A stretch of DNA of 64,000 nt from Hofstenia miamia (GCA_004352715.1 SCFE01000039.1:449779-513778), one strand, 5' to 3'; shown: positions 32,856-44,629, numbered from the stretch's first letter. Notes: generated by a model from the letters alone, not told the origin. Made by a program: numbers and translations.

Positions 32856-33300
32856 TTAACCCATTTATGCTGGCTATATGAAATAGACTAAATTACAGCA
32901 ATTTTACTTGGTTTACTATGACAACTGATGCCATTGAATCTCCAAAAACGTTTTTAGAGTCATTCATTATCATTGTCATATATATCTGGCATGTGCTAAA
33001 TTTAGCACATCTGGCATTAGCTTTACATCAATAATCATTATAATCAATTTTCCCATTTTTTCATTGCTAAATTCTATATATTTTTCTAATGTTATTCAAT
33101 TACATGTAGATAAGTCAACAGTAAAATATACACTTCTCTACTGAAATTACATGTATTTGCATGTACATAGCTCGTACATTTACATGTATTTGACTACACT
33201 CACAAAATCATTGCTTTTTAGGAAGTGTGAGTATAATCACTTATCACACGATCACTAATAATCACACGTACTTATCCATCACTCTCAAAGAAACTCTCTG

Positions 33301-33564
33301 TTACAGAGTATGGAAAGCGATAAAACAGTCTTTCGGATGCAGTGCTTTTTCACACTTGATGCATTGGAACTTGGTCTTCTTTTGACATTTTCCACAACGC
33401 TTTTCCTTTTCAATACTTTGGACGAAATGTCCAATTTGGTCATACCTTGTTGTCCGACATGGCAATGTCATCACGGACTGAGAAATTCTTTTGCACAGTA
33501 ATGCTTCAGCAACAGATGTGCGAAATGAATTCAAGTCAATTTTCGAAACGCACCACCGATACAA
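33301..33564 (-). pseudogene. piggyBac transposase C-terminal cysteine-rich domain
   Basis: Minus strand. NSFRTSVAEALL is followed by a C-terminal zinc-binding pattern KRCGKCQKKTKFQC, IKCEKALHPKDCFIAFH, ending in a stop at 33301. This Cys/His-rich finger closes piggyBac transposases and binds the transposon ends. The one usually-Cys position (ALC) reads ALH. Upstream catalytic aspartates are not present. Confidence 0.75.
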
Positions 33565-33940
33565 ATGCCATGCATTTTATCAAAATAAATTTCATGAAGG
33601 CCTTTTTTATCTAACTCTAGTTTATTGTTAAAGTATATATTTCTTGATAGTATTACATAATTGTACATATTCTATGTTTAGGATGAATGTAAATACTNAC
33701 ATGGCAATGTCATCACGGACTGAGAAAATCTTTTGCACAGTAATGCTTCAGCAACAGACGTGCGAAATGAATTCAAGTCAATTTTCGAAATGCACTGCCG
33801 ATACAAATGCCATGCATTTTATCAAAATAAATTTCATGAAGGCCTTTTTTCATCTAACTCTAGTTTATTGTTAAAGTATATATTTCTTGATAGTATTACA
33901 TAATTGTACATATTCTATGTTTAGGATGAATGTAAATACT
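33457..33940. repeat. ~241-bp tandem copies around a single N
   Basis: 33457-33697 and 33699-33940 are near-identical, with N at 33698. Same assembly signature as at 28102, 30936 and 54442. Confidence 0.9.
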
Positions 33941-34416
33941 CATCTAGTGCAAATATCGCTTTACTAGCAGTAATCCAGATAAATTTGAACATTGAAGAAA
34001 GATCTCTTTCATGTCACTCTAATGCTGGATGTGCTAAATTCCGAACATATGAATTTAAAGTAATATAGTTTACACGTCAAGCAATATTTCATAAATGTTA
34101 CTGCTTAAATGAAAAAATATATATTCTAACATAATATCTAGCGAAGAAACTAGGAAAGAAATCAAAGTTAACTTGCCTTTCCAAAGCATTTCGTTTCACA
34201 GTCCTCATCTTCAAAAAAGTGTAAAATTTAAAATACATGCACAGCAACCAAAGAATATATTACATAAATTTTAACAATGCAGAGAAATTGCACTTATATA
34301 ATAAGTAAGAACCTATGAAAGTTAGACAAAAATATTTCTCTAACTAGCAAAAAAATAAATTCAAACTTGACTATTTTCATGTTCGATATTTAGCACATCT
34401 GGCATAAATGGGTTAA

Positions 34417-34800
34417 GGTCATTGCAGGTAAACCATGTCTCAGTAATTGCTAGCACAATATTTTCATAAAAATTGCTAATAAGTGACTTGTAATTGCAAT
34501 TTTTATTAGATAAATTCTGGCCTTTAAATGAATGTAATTAATCATATCTTTCTTAGATGAAACATTTTTTAGATATGTTTCATAATTAAGCAAGAGCCCA
34601 GGATTTGCTTCAGTTCCATGTTTAAAAATAATAAACATTTTAAAACCAAAATTGCCAAAAGCTCTTTGAAGGAATTTTTTCTAGATATATCTGTTATTGG
34701 AAAAATGCTGTTATAAGTTGCAAACTTAGATTTTAAGAAATATTTGTGTTGGTAAACTACCCGTAGTATTACAAAGATAAATAAATCCATATCTTTTAAT
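34417..34800 (-). pseudogene. LINE ORF2 start with NPG motif and endonuclease fragment
   Basis: Minus strand. MFIIFKHGTEANPGLLLN (about 34640-34585) matches the conserved GDxExNPGP segment that precedes the endonuclease in many CR1/L2-group LINEs and can act as a 2A-like skipping site; the last Pro is Leu here. The endonuclease start follows after a frameshift, ending AITETWF at about 34425, where the piggyBac-like element begins. The rest of ORF2 is missing. Confidence 0.6.
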
Positions 34801-34984
34801 AAAAAGTTAATAAGCTCCGGAGCTTTAGTATCTCTGAAGGTGAGAAATGATTAGATGGTGTAATTGAAAGGACTTCGGCGTACGTTTGCAGGTGTGGCAC
34901 ATAGCGTCCTTGATTAATCATTGCTGGTGAGTACAAGGTATGTGATTGCCTGTGATGTTGTGGTGGCATTCATGTATTCACTGG

Positions 34985-35820
34985 TCAATATGACTGATAA
35001 GTATTACATGGCTTTGGCAGCAAAATTGAGTGGCTGTAGATGAAAGGATGCTTTGCATTTGCAAAATAGCTTTTAATGCATTGTGCTAATATAGCATATC
35101 CAGATTCAAAGAAGTGAATTCCTCCTTGTGTAAATAGATCTGCATCAACATGTGCACCCTTGTAAAAAATAACTGTTATTTTCAAAGATCTTGTACTGCA
35201 ATTGTTTTGCATTTGTATGTAATAATAATACATTGATTTCCGATGACATTCTTTTGAATGTTTTAATATATAGGAATGGTGCAAGTTCGCCCAATGTTTG
35301 ATTGAATGACGTCATTTCTTCCAGCAGTGATCATCACCTTCTTTATATTGTTCCTTTGTGGGTATTGATAAATTATGTTTGAAATTTCCTTGATTGTAGC
35401 TCCAGGATATGAATGAATCGTGACGTCATGATCTTTCACAAGTTTATTTGCCCTCAAATTGCGATACATTGATGTTCCTATTATCAATGTATCCGAAGTT
35501 TCTTTGATATGTTTGACTTTTCATTAGTTTCTTTCACTTATTTCTGGAGCATTTGTTTTGGAAACATTGTCGCTGTTCTTGCATTTAGTGTTTGATGTTT
35601 CTACTAGTGAGAGTGTTTCTTCTGATGGGGATGGCGATTCTTCAATATTTGAGATTTTCCAAAGTAGGTAGTGTAGTTTGAGTAGTTCATCCCTTGATAA
35701 TGTGGCAAAAGGTGCAGCTAACTTTGCGGCAGTGATGCGTTTTTGTGAATCAAAATCTCCAATAAACTGAGAACTGTTAATTGTATCAAGCAGAGCGTGC
35801 TTGCTAGATGCGACTCTCAT
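34985..35820 (-). pseudogene. LINE ORF1 of SGNH-esterase type, broken
   Basis: Minus strand from 35820. An N-terminal 98-residue segment ends in two adjacent stops (TAA, TGA), followed in the same frame by TLIIGTSMYRNLRANK (about 35490), HSYPGATIKEI (about 35415) and VMITAGRNDV (about 35330). These correspond to SGNH hydrolase blocks I (GDS-like; here GTS), II (Gly) and III (GxND; here GRND). A later frame gives DADLFTQGGIHFFESGY (about 35140), the block V region with its His. Esterase ORF1 proteins occur in CR1-group LINEs. The GDS-to-GTS change still leaves the Ser. It precedes the ORF2 start at 34640, the normal order. Confidence 0.65.
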
Positions 35821-37266
35821 AGAGAAGCATGATTGGTTTAACTATGATATGCCAGAAGATATAAACTCCTATCCACAAAAAGTAGCATGTGCCGATATTT
35901 ATGGAACTAGAGGATTGGCAATCACATTGGTTTCTAGTCCTGAAGATACTGCTATTTTAAATTAAGTTCAAGATTGTTTTCATATTAGAAATGAAAAAAT
36001 GCATTAGAAAAATGTGTAAGGCATATGCAAATTTTTGTCAAAATAGAACAAAAGCCAACTATGATAATTTCAAACATTAAGAAATAAAACCTCAACAAAA
36101 TGCAATTTTGATCTACAAGCATTTTTACAAATGTATTTTAATGAAAAAAAATCTGTTAAACAAAAGTGATCACTTATTTCGAAATTTTTAAATTTTAACC
36201 AAGCAAGTGAAATTCCTTACATAGTGAATGATAATAATGGTGAATGTATTACAAATGACAAAAGAAATAAGTAATATTTTAAATGAAAGATTTGTGAAAC
36301 ATGAAAGAATGACAACCTAAATACAAAGTTTAAACATTTCTATCATAAGCATCAGTAGTAATATAAAGGGAGGCCCTGTTACACAAACTGACATTTTGAC
36401 CTCTAGTGATTCATGGATATTGGAGGAGTGGTTTCAGTGAGTCACAGCTTGATTGACAACTCACTAATAGGTTTTCAGTGACGTCACATACTTGACTAAT
36501 GCATTTAATTGATTTTATGGTGATTCATGTTAGGGCCAATTTTACACTGTTTTGGCATGACTAATTTCATTTTCGCTTTTGTGATTTTCTATTGTTGGCT
36601 AATTTTACAACCCATTGTGGGGTACGTACACATAATATTACAAACTAATTTTCCATTACATGTAAAAACACAGAATGCAATGACAAACCACATGTATCAA
36701 ATTTTCCATAATTTTGAGAAGGCTACACGTACAATACAATTTGGGAAAACTTTCAAAACCACAATTTGCATTTGTCAAAATTCATTGTTAACATGTTTTA
36801 TCATACATTTTGTTTTCAAAACACATTTTCATTTATGTAAACAATATTTTCGTTTCTAAGCAAACAAACTATATTTAAAACTAATTCATTAATACATGTG
36901 GAAAATATTAAACATAGAAATTAAACAAAGAGATCACATATTTGCTATACTTAAAGGCGCAATACATAATAAAACCAACCTATATTTTCAGAAAGAGTAA
37001 AAACACAAGCTATGTATAAAACCGAAATTCGCCTCCTAAAAATGCTGCATGCAATTTTATTTATTAATATAATTTATAGATACATTTCAAATATATTTAT
37101 ATACGTTTCCAGATTGTTACATCTTTTACCAACTTTTATACCAACTTTTCTTTACACTCTCTTTTGGTATATTTGATTTTTTTTGGGTTGTATACATTTG
37201 GTGACTGATTCATCTTTTATCAACTTTTCCACTTTGTTCACTTTTCTACACATTTGGTGACTGATA
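35821..37266. other. Intergenic, nothing recognised
   Basis: AT-rich. A short direct repeat CATTTGGTGACTGAT occurs at 37195 and 37251 just before the gap. Open frames here have no recognisable domain. Confidence 0.4.
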
Positions 37267-37834
37267 NNNNNNNNNNNNNNNNNNNNNNNNNNNNNNNNNN
37301 NNNNNNNNNNNNNNNNNNNNNNNNNNNNNNNNNNNNNNNNNNNNNNNNNNNNNNNNNNNNNNNNNNNNNNNNNNNNNNNNNNNNNNNNNNNNNNNNNNNN
37401 NNNNNNNNNNNNNNNNNNNNNNNNNNNNNNNNNNNNNNNNNNNNNNNNNNNNNNNNNNNNNNNNNNNNNNNNNNNNNNNNNNNNNNNNNNNNNNNNNNNN
37501 NNNNNNNNNNNNNNNNNNNNNNNNNNNNNNNNNNNNNNNNNNNNNNNNNNNNNNNNNNNNNNNNNNNNNNNNNNNNNNNNNNNNNNNNNNNNNNNNNNNN
37601 NNNNNNNNNNNNNNNNNNNNNNNNNNNNNNNNNNNNNNNNNNNNNNNNNNNNNNNNNNNNNNNNNNNNNNNNNNNNNNNNNNNNNNNNNNNNNNNNNNNN
37701 NNNNNNNNNNNNNNNNNNNNNNNNNNNNNNNNNNNNNNNNNNNNNNNNNNNNNNNNNNNNNNNNNNNNNNNNNNNNNNNNNNNNNNNNNNNNNNNNNNNN
37801 NNNNNNNNNNNNNNNNNNNNNNNNNNNNNNNNNN
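37267..37834. other. Assembly gap, 568 N
   Basis: Undetermined bases. The reading frame of a DDE transposase emerges from its right edge, so most of that gene probably lies in the gap. Confidence 0.99.
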
Positions 37835-38045
37835 GTATTCTCCAATGTTTAACCCAATAGAGGAATACTTTGCTTCTTTTAAGACTGCAGTAAAGCGATA
37901 TCTGCAAGATCACAATTTGGAGATGTATGAAAGACCAAATGGTGTGACTTTATCGTTACACAGATTTAACATACTGAAGGCTGCAGCAGATATGGCAAAA
38001 AACACAATTCCTTCATATGATTGTGCAAATTTTGACAGGCACTAA
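37835..38045 (+). pseudogene. C-terminus of an IS630/Tc1-type DDE transposase
   Basis: The frame opens at the gap edge with YSPMFNPIEEYFASFKTAV, the PYSPxxNPIExxFxxxK block that contains the catalytic Glu of IS630/Tc1/mariner and related DDE_3 transposases, then about 50 further residues to a TAA at 38043. The remainder, including the two catalytic Asp, would lie in the preceding gap. Whether the complete gene is intact cannot be judged. Confidence 0.7.
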
Positions 38046-38358
38046 ATGAACTTTAACCCAAAAGCAATAGCTATGGAAGATTTATAACTCTTTTCAATTA
38101 ATATTTTATGTATCAATTAGCATTTTTATTATAATCAATTACATATGATTTCTATTTTATAAATTAGAATTTTTAATTCGAATATTTGACATTGGCTTCT
38201 AATAATATAAATATTATAATAAATATTATAAAATATTATAATTAATATTTTTCAGCAAATAATAATTAATATTGTATTATTTTAATATCAATTAGATATT
38301 TAAAATGATATAAATATTTTAATTAGTATTTTTTGATAATTGAATGATAAAAATATCT
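38046..38358. other. Very AT-rich stretch with TATAATAAATATT-type words
   Basis: Simple-sequence-like AATATTATAAT repeats at 38195-38340, no coding content. It could be the 3' part of the transposon whose transposase ends at 38045. Confidence 0.4.
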
Positions 38359-38505
38359 GGACATTTTCAATTGACAAATAGACATTTTCATTTGAGGAAG
38401 ATATATTACCATTTGAGTAAGGTACATTTTAATATGAGAAGTAGACATTTCCATTTGAGAAACAGATATTTTCAATTGAGAAATAGACACTTTCAAATAG
38501 GAAAA
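38359..38505 (+). repeat. 21-bp minisatellite, about seven units
   Basis: Unit close to GACATTTTCAATTGAGAAATA, seven degenerate copies in a row. As the unit is seven codons long, one frame stays open as a heptapeptide repeat (RHFHLRN and variants). I treat this as a tandem repeat, not a gene. Confidence 0.85.
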
Positions 38506-39164
38506 CCTGTAGTTAAAAAATTATAGTCAAAATAATTCTAGTAAGTCAAATGTAGCAATGAAACAAAAGCATAATCTGTAATTTGCATTGGTAGTTAAAA
38601 AATTATTGTGTCTAAACAATTCTCATTAGTCAATTCAATCAATTGCAAAAATAATTAAAAACATTTTGATTTTTCATAATTTACTTTTTATCAAAAGCAT
38701 ATATAAAATTTACATGGAAAAAACTTAAACATATCTGATTTAAAAATAAATGGTAAGAACATTAGCATATATAATCTGGTTAATTCAACATGCGTAATAT
38801 AGTTAACACATAAATAATTTCATCCATTCACCATTCAATTACAAGTTAGAAGGAATTAAACATACCTGATGTAAAAACTGATGGGAAAAAAACAATAGCG
38901 CATATAAACTTAATTCAACATTTGTAGTATAGTTGTTAGTTAATAAATTATTACATGATAAAACATGGAAAGTGAAATACTAAATAAATACATTCAAATA
39001 AAACAATAACATATAAAATTGTTTTAAAACCAAAAATTTATGCAATGTAAAAAGTTAGTCATCAATGTATCTAAATAAATAAAACCATTAATACATATAC
39101 ATGTAGAGATATTAGCAAAACATCTTCAAAGAATTCGAGTTCAAATAATTAAACATTTGTAATA
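38506..39164. other. Intergenic, weak internal repetition
   Basis: Several blocks resemble one another (GTTAGTTAATAAATT, ATGGxAAGAAC/AAACTTAAACATA near 38720, 38860 and 38940), suggesting an old tandem repeat of about 120-150 bp. No genes seen. Confidence 0.35.
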
Positions 39165-40164
39165 NNNNNNNNNNNNNNNNNNNNNNNNNNNNNNNNNNNN
39201 NNNNNNNNNNNNNNNNNNNNNNNNNNNNNNNNNNNNNNNNNNNNNNNNNNNNNNNNNNNNNNNNNNNNNNNNNNNNNNNNNNNNNNNNNNNNNNNNNNNN
39301 NNNNNNNNNNNNNNNNNNNNNNNNNNNNNNNNNNNNNNNNNNNNNNNNNNNNNNNNNNNNNNNNNNNNNNNNNNNNNNNNNNNNNNNNNNNNNNNNNNNN
39401 NNNNNNNNNNNNNNNNNNNNNNNNNNNNNNNNNNNNNNNNNNNNNNNNNNNNNNNNNNNNNNNNNNNNNNNNNNNNNNNNNNNNNNNNNNNNNNNNNNNN
39501 NNNNNNNNNNNNNNNNNNNNNNNNNNNNNNNNNNNNNNNNNNNNNNNNNNNNNNNNNNNNNNNNNNNNNNNNNNNNNNNNNNNNNNNNNNNNNNNNNNNN
39601 NNNNNNNNNNNNNNNNNNNNNNNNNNNNNNNNNNNNNNNNNNNNNNNNNNNNNNNNNNNNNNNNNNNNNNNNNNNNNNNNNNNNNNNNNNNNNNNNNNNN
39701 NNNNNNNNNNNNNNNNNNNNNNNNNNNNNNNNNNNNNNNNNNNNNNNNNNNNNNNNNNNNNNNNNNNNNNNNNNNNNNNNNNNNNNNNNNNNNNNNNNNN
39801 NNNNNNNNNNNNNNNNNNNNNNNNNNNNNNNNNNNNNNNNNNNNNNNNNNNNNNNNNNNNNNNNNNNNNNNNNNNNNNNNNNNNNNNNNNNNNNNNNNNN
39901 NNNNNNNNNNNNNNNNNNNNNNNNNNNNNNNNNNNNNNNNNNNNNNNNNNNNNNNNNNNNNNNNNNNNNNNNNNNNNNNNNNNNNNNNNNNNNNNNNNNN
40001 NNNNNNNNNNNNNNNNNNNNNNNNNNNNNNNNNNNNNNNNNNNNNNNNNNNNNNNNNNNNNNNNNNNNNNNNNNNNNNNNNNNNNNNNNNNNNNNNNNNN
40101 NNNNNNNNNNNNNNNNNNNNNNNNNNNNNNNNNNNNNNNNNNNNNNNNNNNNNNNNNNNNNNNN
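39165..40164. other. Assembly gap, 1000 N
   Basis: Exactly 1000 N, probably a default gap size. Confidence 0.99.
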
Positions 40165-40576
40165 TAAACTTAAGACCTGTTTTAGACACCCCAAATTAGT
40201 ATTTCAAAAATAATAGTTGTTTTATCTTATAAGATAATACATTGGTAGTTTGAAAGCATTGAATGCTTGCATCAACAATGTTTATTCACTTTTTCAATAA
40301 TTTCATAACATTCTAAATGTACACATGTGTCCAATGGTTTTAGCTTTGAAATTGTATCAAAGCTCAGGAGAATTAAGCTTGCTTGAACAGCTGGTGGAAT
40401 GTCAATGTAGCATCGAACAACAATTGAATGTAAACAATTCCAAAATTACAGACATTTTTTAAACCAAGAAGTACATAATTGCCACCTAATTCAAATACAT
40501 GATTCTATGTTCCCAATATTATACTATACTTGTATTCAATCACGTTGTTATCATTACTTTTTCAATTTACTTATAG
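40165..40576. other. Intergenic, nothing recognised
   Basis: A minus-strand stretch at 40270-40430 reads without stops for about 45 codons but matches nothing I know. It may be part of the hAT element whose end lies at 40620. Confidence 0.35.
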
Positions 40577-40620
40577 GTCATATTTTGCCCCGGGCCCCGC
40601 GAAGGCTGAGACCGGCTCTG
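40577..40620. mobile_element. hAT-type terminal end (CAGAGCCGGT...)
   Basis: In complement it reads CAGAGCCGGTCTCAGCC and then CGCGGGGCCCGGGGC, the characteristic GC-rich terminal and subterminal sequence of hAT elements common in animals. The opposite end was not found; it may lie in the 39165-40164 gap. Confidence 0.55.
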
Positions 40621-41013
40621 GTAAAAGATTTAAGTCATTTACAAAAATATTAATTGTAAGCACTAGTAATACAATTTGACTACGTTTAGCTGTGGTGCAT
40701 TAGATTATTGTTTTATTACATTTTCTATTACAACAAAATCAGAAATACACACAAGTCAGTTCTAATTTTTTAAAAGTTTGTGAATTTTTACATGATCAGA
40801 GATATTTGTCCATGATAGTATTAAATCAAAACAGATATTTTTTGCCACCTAAAGTTTTTGCACTACAGGTCGCACACTTTGTGATATTCAATGCCCTACA
40901 AATATTTAACACCAATACTTGCCAAATAGAATTCTTTTTGCTTGTTATATAATCTGCAAAAATTTATGATGTTCATATTTAAAGTTATTTCCTTTATGGT
41001 CTATATTAATTGA
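40621..41013. other. Intergenic, nothing recognised
   Basis: AT-rich, no coding frames or clear repeats. Confidence 0.4.
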
Positions 41014-41607
41014 NNNNNNNNNNNNNNNNNNNNNNNNNNNNNNNNNNNNNNNNNNNNNNNNNNNNNNNNNNNNNNNNNNNNNNNNNNNNNNNNNNNNNNN
41101 NNNNNNNNNNNNNNNNNNNNNNNNNNNNNNNNNNNNNNNNNNNNNNNNNNNNNNNNNNNNNNNNNNNNNNNNNNNNNNNNNNNNNNNNNNNNNNNNNNNN
41201 NNNNNNNNNNNNNNNNNNNNNNNNNNNNNNNNNNNNNNNNNNNNNNNNNNNNNNNNNNNNNNNNNNNNNNNNNNNNNNNNNNNNNNNNNNNNNNNNNNNN
41301 NNNNNNNNNNNNNNNNNNNNNNNNNNNNNNNNNNNNNNNNNNNNNNNNNNNNNNNNNNNNNNNNNNNNNNNNNNNNNNNNNNNNNNNNNNNNNNNNNNNN
41401 NNNNNNNNNNNNNNNNNNNNNNNNNNNNNNNNNNNNNNNNNNNNNNNNNNNNNNNNNNNNNNNNNNNNNNNNNNNNNNNNNNNNNNNNNNNNNNNNNNNN
41501 NNNNNNNNNNNNNNNNNNNNNNNNNNNNNNNNNNNNNNNNNNNNNNNNNNNNNNNNNNNNNNNNNNNNNNNNNNNNNNNNNNNNNNNNNNNNNNNNNNNN
41601 NNNNNNN
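41014..41607. other. Assembly gap, 594 N
   Basis: Undetermined bases. Confidence 0.99.
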
Positions 41608-42116
41608 AACTATTTATCTTCACGCATGCGCATGTTCCTATTTTTAAAAGATGAGCTTTTCACAATGGAACAATTTATAAAGCTCTATAAATGCAAACAT
41701 GTTCTTTGGCTGCATACAAAATTACTTTTGCTGGTTTGTAAGCTGCAGCTGCAGTTTGAAAATGATTAATTTATATATGCTGGTAGACAAACTATTGATT
41801 TTTAATAATAGCGGCATTTTAATATAATTTTCACGCAAAATCAAAATAGCAATGTAATTTGTACTTTTGCGTTATCTCCCCACCACATAAAACCTTTTAT
41901 AGCTTGTTGTTGATTCATTTTGCAACGCGCTAAATATTTTTGTAACAGCTTTGCTCGCATTAGATAAGAGAATGCTATTAGTTCCTAAAAAGCATTTTCT
42001 GTTAGCATAAATTGTTAATTTTAATTTCGGCTGCAGTGTAAATTTTCCAATCAGAGATAAATTGATCCGTTAGATGGCTACAACATTTACAAAAATGATG
42101 TTCTCAATTTCTCCAA
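41608..42116. other. Intergenic, nothing recognised
   Basis: AT-rich, no coding similarity seen. The right edge is the abrupt end of a LINE copy at about 42117. Confidence 0.4.
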
Positions 42117-43043
42117 TATCAATGTTCCTTTAAGAACTAGTTCTGAAATGTAAAATTCCTTATTGTTTACTGACCAAGGGTTTATCAAAACACAATTCAA
42201 GTCATCTCCATTAATAGAAAAACTTACATTTTGAGGAAGTCAGTCTGTTATTGATACCAATTTTCCTTGATATTTGAGTTCAAGACCACGAATCTTCAAC
42301 TCAATTTTGTCACATCCATTTTGTATCATAGTCCATCTTTTGTGAAGGGCTTTTGCAATTTTCTGTTGGTCCTTGTTCAGAGCTCAACTTATATAGATTC
42401 CTTTAACATTATAGTCTTTCAGCTTATGTACCTTGCTAAGAATTTTCTGAGCATCCCACGCCGAACGAAATTTTACTATAACAGTTATTCTGCGATTCTC
42501 AAAATTTACCTAAGCGGTAGCAGTCTTCTATTTCAATTCGTTCTTCTCCAATATAGCTGAAAATATTTCGAATGTCACACATTTTTAATTCAAGTCTTTG
42601 AGATTTAGTTAATGCCGTTTGTTCTTTTTTCCCTTGTACGGAATGCAGTTCAGGTATTCTTCAGTATCTGCCTTAACAGAAGGAATTCCAACACTTTTTG
42701 GGGGAGCTGAATTGAGTTGGAGCTTCTTGATTTCGGATATATGCTCCATCCATTCCTTTTGAAAATTTTGAATCTTTTCTTCAATCTGCCTTTGCTCATC
42801 TATAAATTTACTGGCAACCGTAGATAATTGTTCTTCTATTCTTAAGGATGAGCATATATTACATATCCACCCGAATTTACCATAGACAGGCCTTTCTGAA
42901 ATCTTTATGATACAGGAAAACGCAGATTTTGTCAATCCAATGCATGAAACATGAATAGTGTTATCACATTTAATACACACTAGAGCATCGTTTAGCATTG
43001 TCTCAAGAGCACAACTTAAACCAGTCGACATGTTTAATAACAT
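42117..43043 (-). pseudogene. Second copy of the CR1-like LINE: ORF1 and first bases of the endonuclease
   Basis: Minus strand. About 90% similar to 30770-31976 by eye. ORF1 starts near 43031 (MSTGLSCALET), keeps the PHD-type Cys/His pairs except that a four-residue segment with the first Cys is lost, and then KSVGIPSVKADTEEYLNCI near 42640. The RRM-like part is frameshifted near 42620-42300. The sequence stops at 42117 just after the start of the endonuclease. Loss of the 3' part is unusual, since LINE copies normally lose the 5' end, so recombination, a later deletion or misassembly is likely. Confidence 0.8.
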
Positions 43044-43249
43044 TATTATTCAGGTACATTTTGAATAATCCTTTAAAATAGTCTAACACCGTCTTTAAGT
43101 TATCTGGAAAAACAACATTCAAGTTTGTTATGGGAGGTAATATGATGTAGTAATAATATGCACAAATCTGCGTATGACATTATAATTCTACAATTTAAAT
43201 TATACTTTCGTCATTTTGCAATGAATAGATTAGCAGTACATCAACTTTG

Positions 43250-43561
43250 CTATTTATGGCAATTAATACTCCTCCATGGGAGCCTGAAGTTCAATCGATA
43301 CTTATTTTTCAGAAGACTTTTTTCAATTTTCAGGTCTTCAAAGGAAATGTCATTTTTCAAAGAATACCAAGAACTTAACTCATAGGAGTTTTTAAAATTT
43401 ATCACTATCAGTCTTGGCTTAGAATGAGTGCCATTATATTTACCACATCTATAAAAATCTTCATTCTTGCAATCATCTCCAGTAAAATAAATAATTTTTC
43501 TTACATTATCAAAATCAGAATTAATGCAATGAATCATGGTGCTATAAAATGTCTCTGGCAT
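43250..43561 (-). pseudogene. LINE ORF1-like RRM domain fragment
   Basis: Minus strand, 103 codons: FDNVRKIIYFTGDD, CKNEDFYRCGKYN and SKPRLIVINFKNSYE, the same pattern (ExxDFYxxGKxxxxxxRxxVVxF) as the RRM-like domain at 31236-31511 but clearly another family. It lies about 200 bases 5' of the second CR1 copy on the same strand. Confidence 0.6.
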
Positions 43562-43592
43562 TCCAGTTAGAACATGAACATTAAAATTTACG

Positions 43593-43660
<68 letters not shown>

Positions 43661-44269
43661 GAATGAGGCCCGGTTCATAAGGCTTCCAGCAGTTCTTATT
43701 AGATTAAGATCCAACAGATCACTAACTGTCATTACAACATTAGACTGATTCTACAATAATTTGATTTTTAATATCCTTGATGATTCAGAAATACCATTCT
43801 ACATCAGCGCAAAATTTACCACTTGTCACATAATAAGTAGGTGCCACATCCTGTAGACTAGGGATTTCTATCTCTAGTTTGTTAAAAGCTTTCCCAATCT
43901 CATTGAGATCTATGAAATTCTGTCAAATTCATTTTTGGGATAAAAGACTGTATGCAGTTTGTCTAATGAGGCATAAAGGGATGAGTATTCTTAGAAATAG
44001 TCACACCAGAGTTGTGTTGCTATAACTTTTTAAGGTAATGTGCAATTGGTTTCGATTTCAGTGCCTTGATGAATACTACTGTAAACATTTTTAACTAATT
44101 TTTGAAAGTGTTGTACTGAAGTGTGTTAGCAAGCTACACATCACCTAGGAGAGTAGACATATATTGGTATAATAACAATAATAAGGATAATCAAATTTAT
44201 TTAGGCATAAACTTACAAATAATGTAAAAATAAATATTTACAGATAGAATATAAAAATTAATACTCAAT
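43562..44269. repeat. Microsatellite (TC)n(TA)n at 43593-43656, otherwise featureless
   Basis: (TC)15-like run at 43593-43622 followed by (TA)16 to 43656. The rest to 44269 holds no recognisable gene. Confidence 0.8.
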
Positions 44270-44629
44270 CCAATTTAAAAAGTACGCAATTTTTTGGAAA
44301 ACCCTAGTTTGTATTGAGAGGCAAGGTTTTCTATGAGCAATCTCTTGAAAGTTTTTAAATTGTGGGAGTCCCTAATTGTTTTATCTAATCTATTCCACAA
44401 TTTGCAAGTCTGTACTACAAAGGAGTTTTGGAAATTTTGACAATTAATTTTTTCATTAAGTATGCACACACCTGCGCCTTTATTGTAAGTTATTGTGTCT
44501 TTCAAAAATGAAGTTGACGGAAAATTAGAATTTAACTTTAAATATTTGTAAAATACCAGCAGATTGGTATAAATTGTTGTATATTTTGGTGACAGTATTT
44601 GAAGTTCGTCCAGTTTGTCACCAACTACA

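Larger units (their letters stand above)
32860..34412 (-). mobile_element. piggyBac-like element with TTAA target duplication
   Basis: Flanked by TTAA at 32856-32859 and 34413-34416. The ends are CCCATTTATGCTGG and, in complement, CCCATTTATGCCAG; subterminal TAGCACATCTGGCAT words occur at both sides. It carries the transposase C-terminus (33301-33564) but not the catalytic DDD core, so it is a decayed copy. About 241 bp are duplicated around N 33698. The right flank is a LINE endonuclease fragment. Confidence 0.85.

Noticed and set aside
36527-36859. A 110-codon open frame with hydrophobic N-terminus
   Set aside because: No domain, no conserved partner and AT-driven composition; likely chance.
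37152-38045. Long open frames spanning the N gaps at 37267, 39165, 41014 and 60932
   Set aside because: They consist almost entirely of undetermined bases. Only the 37835-38045 end has real transposase similarity.
43593-43656. CRISPR-like or regulatory repeat
   Set aside because: Plain (TC)n(TA)n microsatellite without spacers.
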